Source: Alphaproteobacteria bacterium
GTDB taxonomy: Bacteria; Pseudomonadota; Alphaproteobacteria; CAAGCB01; CAG-977
DNA length: 64,000 nucleotides
Direction: 5' to 3'
NCBI GenBank assembly: GCA_900768185.1
Contig: CAAGCB010000012.1
Location: 62,001 to 126,000 of the forward strand
Part shown: piece after piece, positions 45,248-54,370 of the stretch
Numbering within the stretch: the first letter of the stretch is position 1
How the letters are laid out: the number at the start of each line of letters is the position of its first letter
The notes under the pieces: generated by a model
Database searches by the model: none
Seen by the model: only the letters and a program-made list of their open reading frames with translations
What the model was told of the DNA's origin: nothing
Program-made: the position numbers and the translations under genes

Positions 45248-46240
45248 ATGTCCGAAACCGTTTCCGAATTTATGGAAAAAACGACGAAAACATACGCTTG
45301 CGGCGAAAAAGCGCGACAGGCGAAAAACGTTTTGACCGCGGCTTTCACCGCTTCGGATAAACGCAAGCAAAAGGAAGAATCCGCCGAATTTGCGCGCTTG
45401 GTCGATTTGGTCATGCAAACCGACAAAGGGCGCGACACGCTGACGGAACTGTCCGAACTGGGCTATACGTTCACTTTTGAAAAAGGCGATTTCGGCGGTT
45501 TTTGCGAAGCTGAACAGAAAAAAATCGCGGTCAATCCGAACTTTGGCGACGGGTACGCTTTGCAAACCATCGTTCACGAAGGACAACACGCGATTCAAGC
45601 GGCGCATGAACCCGAAAACACGCCGAAAACGGAACAGCTGAACATCGCGTCCATTTTGCGCCGCGAACGCGCGATGGAAGCCGATGCCTGCGCGCACGAA
45701 GCCGCCTTCACTTATCAATGCCGCGACGTTCTGCCCGAAGTGTATGCCGAAGCCGAGAAAAACGATATGCCGATGTTTCGCGCTTTCGTCGCCGAAATGG
45801 ACAAGTCGGGCGACGAAAAGAAAGCCATGCAGGCAAGTTTTCAGGCGTGGTACGGCTATGATTATTTCCGCGATTTCTATGACGATGCACACAGGGACGA
45901 AATCGATTTTTATGCCCAAAAAGGCAAGGAAAGCGGCAGAAAAGATCTGTTCGGCAAAGAATTGCCCGCCCGCGACGTTGCGGATACATGCCTGTATAAA
46001 GGAAAACCGTATGTTTCCGCCGATATGCTGATGTCGGATTCCGCGTTTTCCGTTTTGAAAAAGGACAAGGCGGGATATATGAAAATCGCGGCGGATTACG
46101 CCAAAACGGTCGGAGTGAAGGCTGACGAGTCGGTTTGGGCTATGGCGGAACGCGACAAGACGGGAAAAATCACCCGTCCCGCGCAATATAAGGCAAACGC
46201 TGTGTTTTCCGCGGCATTGAAGCAAAACGGGGGACGGTAA
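45248..46240 (+). CDS. Putative zinc metallopeptidase (HExxH), tandem paralogue 1
   Basis: A 330-residue protein without signal peptide. The zinc/catalytic motif HEGQH is at 110-114, and a second conserved acidic motif RAMEADACAH (141-150) supplies a likely third ligand, Glu144, the spacing of gluzincin-like enzymes. An N-terminal YACG motif (16-19) recurs in the next two copies. Later shared blocks include KSGDEKKAMQASFQAWYGYD. This resembles the uncharacterised DUF6782-type peptidase-like proteins. First gene of a four-gene run with 1-2 base gaps. Confidence 0.7.
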   Translation: MSETVSEFMEKTTKTYACGEKARQAKNVLTAAFTASDKRKQKEESAEFARLVDLVMQTDKGRDTLTELSELGYTFTFEKGDFGGFCEAEQKKIAVNPNFGDGYALQTIVHEGQHAIQAAHEPENTPKTEQLNIASILRRERAMEADACAHEAAFTYQCRDVLPEVYAEAEKNDMPMFRAFVAEMDKSGDEKKAMQASFQAWYGYDYFRDFYDDAHRDEIDFYAQKGKESGRKDLFGKELPARDVADTCLYKGKPYVSADMLMSDSAFSVLKKDKAGYMKIAADYAKTVGVKADESVWAMAERDKTGKITRPAQYKANAVFSAALKQNGGR

Positions 46241-46242
46241 AA

Positions 46243-47235
46243 TTGTCCGATACGGTCAAAGAGTTTATGGAAAAGCCCGTTAAAACATACGCTTGCGGGC
46301 GTGACGCGCAGGAAACGGTCGGAGCTTTGCAAAAGGCTTTCGTCGCGTCGTCCAAACGGAAAGAAAACAAGGAAAAGGCAGTCTTTGCCGCTATTTTGGA
46401 ACCCGTGATGAAAACCGCGCGTGGTCGCGAAACCATGGAAACTTTGGCGGATTTGGGATACAAATTCAAATTTGATGTCGGTAATTTCGGCGGCAGATGC
46501 AATGCCGAGTTAAAAACGATTTTCTTGAATCCGAATTACGGCAACGAATTTTTGGCGCATGTTTTGGTGCATGAGGGACGGCACGGTATACAAGCGTCTT
46601 TGCAATCCGCGGATGCACCGGTTTATTATGAAACAAAAGCGGCGGACTTTTTCCGTATGCGCCAAGCGATAGAAGCCGACGCCTGCGCGCATCAGGCGGC
46701 GTTCGTCTATGAATGCAAAACCGCCGCGCCGGGGGTGTACCGCGAATACAAGGCGGGGGGATTCCCGATGCTGACGGCGTACGAAAAGGAAATGGAAAAA
46801 TCGGGCGACGAAAAGAAAGCCATGCGGAAAAGCTTCGAGTCTTGGTATGACTACAAAGCTTTCCGCCAGTATTACGACGGCTATCACAAAAGTATCATCG
46901 GACAGCTGGTCGATGCCGGCAAGAAAGAAAAGGACCCGACGTTCTTTTCCAAAGATTATCCCGTCAAAGACGTCGTCAATATGTGCGTTTATCAGGGAAA
47001 GCCCTATATGACGGCGGAATTTTTGAATTCCGACAAAGCGTATTCCGTTCCCAAAAAGGACGCGAAAGAAATCAAAGCCGCTTTGACGGATTATGCGAAA
47101 TCCGTCGCGGGGGCGAAGCTTGATACGTCGATTGACGCGATGGCTTTGCGCGACGGGACAATGCGCATTGTCAAACCCGCCAACCGTCTGTCGAACGCGG
47201 TTGCCGCGGCATTGAAGCAAAACGGGGGACGGTGA
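46243..47235 (+). CDS. Putative zinc metallopeptidase (HExxH), tandem paralogue 2
   Basis: A 330-residue paralogue with HEGRH at exactly 110-114, EADACAH near 144-150, and the YACG motif at 16-19. Starts with TTG two bases after the previous stop. The copies share the N-terminal EFMEK and C-terminal LKQNGGR, so the duplications are whole-gene. The region between catalytic motifs (QSADAPVYYETKA) is the most different, suggesting diverged substrates. Confidence 0.7.
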   Translation: MSDTVKEFMEKPVKTYACGRDAQETVGALQKAFVASSKRKENKEKAVFAAILEPVMKTARGRETMETLADLGYKFKFDVGNFGGRCNAELKTIFLNPNYGNEFLAHVLVHEGRHGIQASLQSADAPVYYETKAADFFRMRQAIEADACAHQAAFVYECKTAAPGVYREYKAGGFPMLTAYEKEMEKSGDEKKAMRKSFESWYDYKAFRQYYDGYHKSIIGQLVDAGKKEKDPTFFSKDYPVKDVVNMCVYQGKPYMTAEFLNSDKAYSVPKKDAKEIKAALTDYAKSVAGAKLDTSIDAMALRDGTMRIVKPANRLSNAVAAALKQNGGR

Positions 47236-47236
47236 A

Positions 47237-48235
47237 GTGTCTGAAACGGTTGCCGAATTTACGCAAAAATCGTATAAAAAATACGCTTGCGGTCGCGCGG
47301 CGCAAAAGGCAAAAAAAGTTTTGATGAAGGCTTTTACGGCTTCCGAAGAAAAGGACGCCGACAGAGAAAGCACTTTGTTCGAAGGTATTGTCGATTCCGT
47401 CATGAAAACAAAAAAAGGACGCGAAACGCTGACGTCGTTATCCAAATTGGGATATTCTTTCGCTTTTGAAAAAGGGAACTTCGGCGGTTTCTGCGCGCCC
47501 GAACAGAAAAAAATCGTTATAAACCCGTCTTTCGGATTTGAATATATGTTGCAGACCGCCGTGCATGAGGGACGCCACGCCATTCAATATTCTCTGGAAA
47601 GCGAAAACAGACCGAATTACGAACATACGCAAATCGCTTCGTCGCTCAGAATGCACCGCGCGATAGAAGCCGACGCCGTCGCGCATGAAATGGCTTTCGT
47701 CTATGAATGCAAAGACGTTATGCCGAACGTTTATGAAAAAGCGCGGGAAAGCGATCTGCCGATGTTTCACGCTTATGTCGGGGAAATGGAAAAATCCCGT
47801 GACGAAAGAAAAGCGATGCAGGCTTGTTTCAAAGCATGGTATGAATGTGATTATTACCGCGATTATTACGACAAATGGCACAAAGACGGATTTAAACAGG
47901 TCTGCGACTACGGCAAACAGCAAAAAGATCCCAATCTGTTTTCCATGGAATATCCGGTCGATGACGTTTTGAAGCTATGCCGTTATAAAGGAAAACCGTA
48001 TATGACGGCAGACGATTTGAACTCCGGACGCCCGTTTTCCGTAAAACGGACGGACAGAGAGGAAATCTCCGCCATGATAAAGGATTACGCCGCGGCTGTT
48101 CCGGGGGCGCATGTCGATCGATCCGTTGAAACGATGCGTCTGCGCGACGAAAAAGGGAATTTAACGGTTTCGCGCGGAAAATCCGATGGTCAACAAGCTG
48201 TCATATCGGCAGTGTTAAATCAGAAAGGACGATAA
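47237..48235 (+). CDS. Putative zinc metallopeptidase (HExxH), tandem paralogue 3
   Basis: A 332-residue paralogue with HEGRH at 110-114, AIEADAVAHEMAF as the second motif and YACG at 16-19. GTG start, one base after the previous stop. It is closest to paralogue 1 in the GFCxPEQKKI region. No signal peptide, so action in the cytosol or export by a non-Sec route. Confidence 0.7.
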   Translation: MSETVAEFTQKSYKKYACGRAAQKAKKVLMKAFTASEEKDADRESTLFEGIVDSVMKTKKGRETLTSLSKLGYSFAFEKGNFGGFCAPEQKKIVINPSFGFEYMLQTAVHEGRHAIQYSLESENRPNYEHTQIASSLRMHRAIEADAVAHEMAFVYECKDVMPNVYEKARESDLPMFHAYVGEMEKSRDERKAMQACFKAWYECDYYRDYYDKWHKDGFKQVCDYGKQQKDPNLFSMEYPVDDVLKLCRYKGKPYMTADDLNSGRPFSVKRTDREEISAMIKDYAAAVPGAHVDRSVETMRLRDEKGNLTVSRGKSDGQQAVISAVLNQKGR

Positions 48236-48236
48236 A

Positions 48237-49121
48237 ATGCCGGATCAAAAATCCGATTTTGAATGTCAAGCCAAGTTGCGTATGTCGCTGTATGCGCTGC
48301 GCGGCGCGGATCATGAAAAATTCGGCGAATTGCTGAATATGGCGTACAGCGCGGAAAAGGGGCGCGAAGTGATGAACGCCGTCGCGTTCAAAGGCTATAA
48401 ATTCATTTACGACGCGATGCCCGGGCTGAACGGTGCCTGTGATTACGAACACAAGACGGTCAAGCTGGATTCTTTCCATCGTCAGGTCGAATTGGCGCCG
48501 ACGCTGATCCACGAATGCGCGCACATTTTGCAGGTCGACCGTTTGTGCGAAAAAACGGGCGCGAAGGAAGCCGGCAGTGTCATCAACGCGTTGAACGCCC
48601 GCGATTTCATCAAACTGAACCGCGCGTTCGAAGCCGACGCGTGCGCGCATCAGGCGGCTTTCGCCTATCAGATGAAAGATCGGGAACCCGCTTTGTTCGA
48701 AAAGGAAATGCAGACGCCGATGACGCAGGCTTACGCCGCCGAAATGGACAAGTCGGGCGATGAAAAGGAAGCCATGCGGGCAAGTTTTCAGGCGTGGTAC
48801 GGCTATAAAAAATATCAGGACGCGTATGAAAAACAATTTCAGCCGCAAATCCTGAGAAACGCCGAAAAACGCCAAGCAAACGGCGAAAAGACGGTTTCCC
48901 TTTCCAATCGGGATATCGCCGGATTTTGCCGTTTTCAAGGGCAAGCGTATATCTCGCCCGATTTCTTTGACCGCGCTGAAAATCTGTCCGTTTCCCAAAC
49001 GTTCAAACAGGAAATCCGAAAAACGGGTGATCCGTCCGCAGCCGCCTTGCCCGTGCGCGGGGAGAAATCTTCGGTCAATCCGGTCGTCGTCAAAGCCGTT
49101 TCGCAAAGGCGCGGACGGTAA
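48237..49121 (+). CDS. Putative zinc metallopeptidase (HExxH), tandem paralogue 4 (divergent)
   Basis: A 294-residue, more distant member with HECAH at 92-96 and AFEADACAHQAAF downstream. It lacks the YACG N-terminus and is shorter before the catalytic motif, but keeps MDKSGDEKEAMRASFQAWYGY and a C-terminal RGR. Starts one base after paralogue 3. Convergent with mscS, 18 bases apart. Confidence 0.68.
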   Translation: MPDQKSDFECQAKLRMSLYALRGADHEKFGELLNMAYSAEKGREVMNAVAFKGYKFIYDAMPGLNGACDYEHKTVKLDSFHRQVELAPTLIHECAHILQVDRLCEKTGAKEAGSVINALNARDFIKLNRAFEADACAHQAAFAYQMKDREPALFEKEMQTPMTQAYAAEMDKSGDEKEAMRASFQAWYGYKKYQDAYEKQFQPQILRNAEKRQANGEKTVSLSNRDIAGFCRFQGQAYISPDFFDRAENLSVSQTFKQEIRKTGDPSAAALPVRGEKSSVNPVVVKAVSQRRGR

Positions 49122-49139
49122 TCGCGTTTTACGGCGGCG

Positions 49140-50045
49140 TCAATCTTTTCGAACTTGGACGACGTGTCGGGGAAAAGGGATATCAATGCCGTTTTCCCCG
49201 AATGTTTTGTGCAGGCGAATCATCAAATCGCTTTGAATCGCCGCGCGTTGCAGCACGTTTCCGACGCAACAGTTCAACTTGACGCCGACGGCGCTGTCGT
49301 CAAACGACGACACGACGGCGGACGGGGGCGGATTTTTTAAAACGCGCGGATCGCTTTCAGCCGTTTGAACAGCCAGCGACAACGCTTTTTCCAAATCCGA
49401 ATCGTAATCGACGCCGACGGCTATCGTTACGCGCCCCATCGCGTCGGGGCGGGTGCGAATCACGGGTTCGCCCGACAAAATATCCGCGTTCGGAATGACA
49501 ATCAGCGATTTGTCGAACGATTCGACTTCGGTTGACCGCAGGCTGATTTTTTTGACGATGCCTTCCTTGTCGCCCAGAACAATCCAATCGCCGACGGAAA
49601 AGGGGTGCTCAAACAGCAACAAAAGACCGGAAACAAAATTGTTCGCGATGTTTTGCAGTCCGAACCCCAATCCGACCGACAGCGCGCCGACAAAGATGCC
49701 CAGACTTTTGAAATTCACGCCCCATACGGACAGGGCGACCAGCGCGGCGGCGAACAGGGCGGCGTAGCGCGCGACGGCTGAAATCGCGGCGACAGTGCCG
49801 ACGTTCAGGCGCAGGCGTTCGCACAAACGCGTCAAAACGGCGTCGCCCAGTTTGCGCGCGGCGTACAGAAACGCCAGAAAGATCAGCAGGGCGCGGATCG
49901 TTTTTCTGACCGGAAAATCGAACGACGCGACATAGGCGCGGAAATCCGTCCGCAATGTTTCGTCCGAAAAACAGTACGCGAGGAATAAAATGACGATGAC
50001 GGGCAGGGTCAGGCGTTCGGCAACGGCGAGAATCTTTTTCGGCAT
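49140..50045 (-). CDS. MscS-family mechanosensitive channel
   Basis: A 301-residue inner-membrane protein with hydrophobic segments near 12-30, 47-65 and 82-108, then the pore helix region FVGALSVGLGFGLQNIANNFVSGLLLLFE (about 117-145) with its Gly/Ala packing pattern. The beta domain follows (PFSVGDWIVL, VKKISLRSTEVESFD, IPNADILSG). Opens on membrane tension to release osmolytes. Confidence 0.88.
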   Translation of the reverse strand: MPKKILAVAERLTLPVIVILFLAYCFSDETLRTDFRAYVASFDFPVRKTIRALLIFLAFLYAARKLGDAVLTRLCERLRLNVGTVAAISAVARYAALFAAALVALSVWGVNFKSLGIFVGALSVGLGFGLQNIANNFVSGLLLLFEHPFSVGDWIVLGDKEGIVKKISLRSTEVESFDKSLIVIPNADILSGEPVIRTRPDAMGRVTIAVGVDYDSDLEKALSLAVQTAESDPRVLKNPPPSAVVSSFDDSAVGVKLNCCVGNVLQRAAIQSDLMIRLHKTFGENGIDIPFPRHVVQVRKD

Positions 50046-50107
50046 GTTTTTTTCCTTTCACGGACAGCATGCCTGATTTAAAAGCGCCGAACCAGACGGA
50101 TAAAAGG

Positions 50108-50599
50108 CTACACCCGATCCAGAAACGATTGCAGAATGAACGCCGCCGCGCCGGCGTCCAGCTTTTGTTTTCGTTTTTTGCGGCTCATGTCATAGGCGTC
50201 GATCATGACGCGTTCAACGGCGGCGGAGGAATAGCGTTCGTCTTGGAAATAAACGGGCTTTTGAAAATAATCCGCGATTTTTCGCACCTGTTCCAGCGTG
50301 TATTCCGCCTGCGATCCGATTTGACCGTCCGTCTGCAGGGGCAAACCGGAAACGAATCCGCCGATGTCGCGCCCTTTTATCAATTTTTCCAGTTCGTCAA
50401 GGTCGTATCGAAAGCTTTTGCGAAATACGGTTTTTAACGCCGTCGCCGTCAGCCACAGCGTGTCGGACGCCGCGACGCCGATTGTTTTCGTCCCCATATC
50501 CAATCCGATCAGCGACGTGCCGCGCGGAACTTGTTCCAGAAATTCGGACAGGGTTAAAAAATCGGGTTTTGAAATGGTTTCGGGCTTGCCGTTCGTCAT
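50108..50599 (-). CDS. yqgF: Putative pre-16S rRNA nuclease / Holliday junction resolvase-like YqgF
   Basis: A 163-residue RNase H-fold protein. Motifs are GLDMGTKTIGVAASD, GLPLQTDG and the C-terminal DERYSSAAVE with DAGAAAFILQSFLD. YqgF homologues process the 5' end of 16S rRNA. Start uncertain: ATG 50599 gives a normal N-terminus, an in-frame GTG lies at 50617, and neither has a clear ribosome site. Divergent from gatC. Confidence 0.88.
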   Translation of the reverse strand: MTNGKPETISKPDFLTLSEFLEQVPRGTSLIGLDMGTKTIGVAASDTLWLTATALKTVFRKSFRYDLDELEKLIKGRDIGGFVSGLPLQTDGQIGSQAEYTLEQVRKIADYFQKPVYFQDERYSSAAVERVMIDAYDMSRKKRKQKLDAGAAAFILQSFLDRV

Positions 50600-50659
50600 T
50601 GTAAATGCTACTTTCACTGACAGTTTTTGTTTTTTAACAATACAGGAGCAAGTGAACCG

Positions 50660-50950
50660 ATGTCAATCGACAGGGAAATGGTCAAAAGACTGGGAATTTT
50701 GTCGCGTCTGCGCATTCCCGAAGAAAACATGGACGAAATGGTCGGGGAACTGACCAAAATTCTGGGGTGGGTCGATCAGCTCAAAGACGTCGACACCGAC
50801 GACGTTCTGCCGATGAATTCGGTTGTCGAGGATATGCCTTTGCGCGAACGCGACGACGTGATCACCGATGGCGATATCCGTGATGAAATTTTGGCGAACG
50901 CCCCCGAATCCATGGACGGTTATTTCCTGGTTCCCAAAGTGGTGGAGTAA
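50660..50950 (+). CDS. gatC: Asp/Glu-tRNA(Asn/Gln) amidotransferase subunit C
   Basis: A 96-residue subunit that stabilises GatA in the amidotransferase. Family features are an N-terminal VKRLGILSRLRIPEE, KILGWVDQLKDVDTD and PLREDD-like PLRERDD. First gene of gatCAB. Confidence 0.92.
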   Translation: MSIDREMVKRLGILSRLRIPEENMDEMVGELTKILGWVDQLKDVDTDDVLPMNSVVEDMPLRERDDVITDGDIRDEILANAPESMDGYFLVPKVVE

Positions 50951-50953
50951 ATC

Positions 50954-52444
50954 ATGACCGATTTAGTTGAATTGACAATCGCCGAAGCTCTGGACGGGCT
51001 GGCTAAAAAAGAATTTTCCGCCGTCGAATTGACGCAGGCGCATTTAAAGGAAATGGAACGGGCGCGCGAATTAAACGCTTATGTTCTGGAAACGCCCGAA
51101 ATCGCGCTGGAACGCGCCGCCAAATCCGATGAACGCCGCGCGAAAGGCGTCGCCGGAAAAATGGAAGGCATTCCCGTCGGCATGAAAGACCTCTATTGCA
51201 CCAAAGGCGTGCGGACGACCGCTTGTTCTCATATTCTGGACGGCTTTGTGCCGCCTTATGAATCCACCGTTTCCCAAAAACTGGAAGACGAAGGTTCCGT
51301 CATGCTGGGCAAAACCAACATGGACGAATTCGCGATGGGCACGGCGAACCTGACCAGCTGGTACGGCGCGGTTCGCAACCCGTACAAAGACAAAACCAAC
51401 CCCGACAAATTCCTGATCCCCGGCGGGTCTTCGGGCGGTTCCGCGGCGGCTGTCGCGGCTGGGCTGTGCATGGCGGCGACGGGGTCGGACACGGGCGGCT
51501 CGATCCGCACGCCCGCTTCGTTCTGCGGCATTGTCGGGTGCAAGCCGACTTACGGTCGCTGTTCGCGTTGGGGCATGGTGGCGTTCGCGTCTTCGCTGGA
51601 TCAGGCGGGCACGATGACCCGCACCGTGCGCGACACCGCGATCATGCTGGAAGCGATGGCGGGCTTTGATCCGAAAGATTCCACGTCGATGAACGTTCCC
51701 GTCCCGAATTATGAAAAGGCTTTGACGGGCGATGTCAAAGGGTTGCGGATCGGTATTCCCCGCGAATACAATCCTGACAAGGGGCTGAACGCCGACGTGC
51801 GCCACGTTTGGGAAAAAACGGCGCGGAAACTGCGCGAAGCGGGCGCGGAAATCGTCGATATTTCCCTGCCGTCCACACCGTACGCTTTGCCGACGTATTA
51901 CCTGATCGCGCCGGCGGAAGCGTCGTCGAACCTCGCCCGCTACGACGGGGTGAAGTACGGTCTGCGCGTTGACGGTCAGTCTTTGGACGAAATGTACACG
52001 AACACCCGCACCGAAGGTTTCGGCAAGGAAGTCAAACGCCGCATCATGATCGGCACGTGCATTTTGCTGGAAGGCTACTATGAAACCTGCTATCTGAAAG
52101 CGCAGAAAGTCCGCCGCCTGCTGTGCCGCGAATTTGCGGAAGCCTATGAAAAGGTTGACGTGATTCTGGCGCCCGCCGCGCCCGAAACGGCGTTCGGCAA
52201 AGACGACGACAGCACGAACGATCCTTTGAAAATGCAGTTGTACGACGTGTTCACCGTTCCGTCGTCGCTGGCGGGGCTGCCCGCGGTCTGCGTTCCCGCC
52301 GGAACGTCCGAAATCAACGGGCTGCCGATCGGATTGCAGGTCATCGGCAACAGTTTTCAGGAAGAAAAGATTTTGCGGGTCGCGGGCGCGATCGAATCCA
52401 TGTCCGGCATGCCGGTTCGCCCCCTGCGCGTAGGAGGAAAATAA
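50954..52444 (+). CDS. gatA: Asp/Glu-tRNA(Asn/Gln) amidotransferase subunit A
   Basis: A 496-residue amidase-signature enzyme that releases ammonia from glutamine for transamidation of misacylated tRNA-Gln or tRNA-Asn. The Ser-cisSer-Lys triad is visible: Lys in PVGMKDLY near 79, and two Ser in [15 protein letters not shown] and [12 protein letters not shown] (about 155-185). Three bases after gatC. Confidence 0.95.
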   Translation: MTDLVELTIAEALDGLAKKEFSAVELTQAHLKEMERARELNAYVLETPEIALERAAKSDERRAKGVAGKMEGIPVGMKDLYCTKGVRTTACSHILDGFVPPYESTVSQKLEDEGSVMLGKTNMDEFAMGTANLTSWYGAVRNPYKDKTNPDKFLIPGGSSGGSAAAVAAGLCMAATGSDTGGSIRTPASFCGIVGCKPTYGRCSRWGMVAFASSLDQAGTMTRTVRDTAIMLEAMAGFDPKDSTSMNVPVPNYEKALTGDVKGLRIGIPREYNPDKGLNADVRHVWEKTARKLREAGAEIVDISLPSTPYALPTYYLIAPAEASSNLARYDGVKYGLRVDGQSLDEMYTNTRTEGFGKEVKRRIMIGTCILLEGYYETCYLKAQKVRRLLCREFAEAYEKVDVILAPAAPETAFGKDDDSTNDPLKMQLYDVFTVPSSLAGLPAVCVPAGTSEINGLPIGLQVIGNSFQEEKILRVAGAIESMSGMPVRPLRVGGK

Positions 52445-52445
52445 G

Positions 52446-53900
52446 ATGTCTTATATCATTAAAGGTGAAACGGGCGATTGGGAAGTCGTTATCGGGCTGG
52501 AAGTCCATTGCGAAGTCATTTCCAAAGCCAAACTGTTTTCCGGCGCGGCGACGGCTTTCGGCGCGGAAGCCAACACGCAGGTCAGCTTTGTCGACGCGGG
52601 GTTTCCCGGCATGTTGCCCGTGATTAACCACGAATGTGTCGAACAGGCGGTGCGCACGGGTTTCGGGCTGAACGCGACGATTAACAAAAAATCCATCTTC
52701 GCCCGTAAAAACTACTATTACGCGGATCTGCCCAACGGGTATCAGATTTCACAGTCCGACCACCCGATTATTTCCGACGGTTATATCGACGTTGATCTGG
52801 AAAACGGCGAAACGCGCCGTATCGGCATTGAACGTCTGCATCTGGAACAGGACGCGGGCAAGCTGATGCACGATCAGCACCCCAGCAAATCTTTTGTCGA
52901 CTTGAACCGCGCGGGCGTCGCGCTGATGGAAATCGTGTCGCGTCCGGATATCCGTTCGCCCGAAGAAGCGGGCGCTTATCTGCGCAAATTGCGTTCGATC
53001 GTGCGCTATATCGGTTCTTGCGACGGCAACATGGACGAAGGGTCGATGCGTTGCGACGCGAATGTTTCCGTTCATCGTCCGGGCGAACCGTTCGGCACGC
53101 GCGCGGAAATCAAAAACGTCAATTCGATCCGTTTCGTGATGCAGGCGATTGAATACGAAGCCATGCGTCAGGTCGAACTGATCGAAAACGGCGGTAAAGT
53201 CGTTCAGGAAACGCGCAAATTCGATTCCGTCAAGGGCGAAACGAAGTCCATGCGTTCCAAAGAAACGGCGGTCGATTACCGTTATTTCTATGATCCGGAT
53301 CTGATTCCGCTGATTTTGGACGACAACATGATCGAACGTCTGCGCGCGCAGATGCCCGAACTGCCGGACGCGAAGAAAAAACGCTTTATCGGGGAATACG
53401 GTCTGCCGGCTTATGACGCGGGACAGTTGGTCGCGGAAAAAGACATCGCCGCTTACTTTGAAGCCGCGGCAAAAGGTCACGACGCGAAAAAGGTCGCCAA
53501 CTACATCATGGGCGATTTGTTCGCCGTGTTGAACAAGCTGGGCAAATCCATTTCCGAAAGCCCCGTGAAGCCCGAAAATCTGGGGCGCATGGTCGATCTG
53601 ATCAACGACGGCACGATTTCTTCGCGTATTGCCAAGGACGTGTTTGCTTTTATGGTTGAAGAAGGCAAATCCCCCGATGAAATCGTTGAAGAAAAAGGCT
53701 TGAAGCAGGTCACAGACACGTCCGCAATCGAAAAAATGGTTGATGACGTGATCGCCGCCAACCCCGACAAAGTCGCCGAATATAAAGGCGGCAAAGAAAA
53801 ACTGTTGGGCTGGTTCGTCGGTCAGACGATGCGCGCGTCGCAGGGAAAAGCAAATCCGGCGATGCTGAACCAGTTGGTGAAACAGAAACTGGACGCGTAA
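52446..53900 (+). CDS. gatB: Asp/Glu-tRNA(Asn/Gln) amidotransferase subunit B
   Basis: A 484-residue subunit that binds the misacylated tRNA and activates its carboxyl group. Signatures: [12 protein letters not shown], the [14 protein letters not shown] block, [25 protein letters not shown] and a C-terminal YqeY-like domain. One base after gatA with GGAGG upstream. A complete gatCAB implies indirect synthesis of Gln-tRNA and/or Asn-tRNA. Confidence 0.95.
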   Translation: MSYIIKGETGDWEVVIGLEVHCEVISKAKLFSGAATAFGAEANTQVSFVDAGFPGMLPVINHECVEQAVRTGFGLNATINKKSIFARKNYYYADLPNGYQISQSDHPIISDGYIDVDLENGETRRIGIERLHLEQDAGKLMHDQHPSKSFVDLNRAGVALMEIVSRPDIRSPEEAGAYLRKLRSIVRYIGSCDGNMDEGSMRCDANVSVHRPGEPFGTRAEIKNVNSIRFVMQAIEYEAMRQVELIENGGKVVQETRKFDSVKGETKSMRSKETAVDYRYFYDPDLIPLILDDNMIERLRAQMPELPDAKKKRFIGEYGLPAYDAGQLVAEKDIAAYFEAAAKGHDAKKVANYIMGDLFAVLNKLGKSISESPVKPENLGRMVDLINDGTISSRIAKDVFAFMVEEGKSPDEIVEEKGLKQVTDTSAIEKMVDDVIAANPDKVAEYKGGKEKLLGWFVGQTMRASQGKANPAMLNQLVKQKLDA

Positions 53901-53958
53901 CGCGCAAACGATCCGCGCGGGCGTGTACCCCGCGCGGACGGAAATGAAAGGAAAGGCG

Positions 53959-54252
53959 ATGGCTGAAAAAGAAGGATTGTACGATGTCGTACAAAATAAA
54001 GACGGCGAATTGCTGTTTTGCATTCGGGCGCGTACGGGAAATCCTGATCACCCGCGCTTTTTCTTTGACGGCGTGGAAACGGGATTGCTGATGCGCGACG
54101 GAAAACGCGCCATTTTATTGGAGTATTTGTCCCCGATGGCTTTGGCTTCGCTGCAAAAAGAAGACAAGGTTCTGATCGCCGAAATTCTGGACGACGAACT
54201 GGAACACGAATACTACGCGCCCGTCAGCAAGGTGCGCAAGCTGCCGGTCTGA
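53959..54252 (+). CDS. Small conserved protein, paralogue B
   Basis: A 97-residue soluble protein homologous to the 31140-31481 product: EGLYDVVQN, LLFCIRARTGNPDHP and the C-terminal EYYAPVSKVRKLPV correspond block for block. ATG 53959 follows GGAAAGG; an upstream in-frame extension to 53923 lacks a start context. Function unknown. Confidence 0.65.
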   Translation: MAEKEGLYDVVQNKDGELLFCIRARTGNPDHPRFFFDGVETGLLMRDGKRAILLEYLSPMALASLQKEDKVLIAEILDDELEHEYYAPVSKVRKLPV

Positions 54253-54273
54253 CCGGTTTTTGATGAAATTGAA

Positions 54274-54303
54274 ACGGGCGGAAACGGCACTGTTCCCGCC
54301 CGT
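54274..54303 (+). terminator. Possible terminator after paralogue B
   Basis: ACGGGCGGAA (54274-54283) pairs with TTCC-GCCCGT (54293-54303) with one bulged C. Only a short T run follows, so it is weak. Confidence 0.4.
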
Positions 54304-54323
54304 CGCGTTTTCGGACAAAAAAC

Positions 54324-54352
54324 TTGTAAGGGACTGTGAAAAAAGATATTCT
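54324..54352 (+). promoter_or_regulatory. Promoter of the fifth HExxH protein
   Basis: TTGTAA (54324-54329), a 17-base spacer and TATTCT (54347-54352), just before the AGGAG and ATG 54371. Confidence 0.6.
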
Positions 54353-54370
54353 GTAAAAAAAGGAGCAGTC

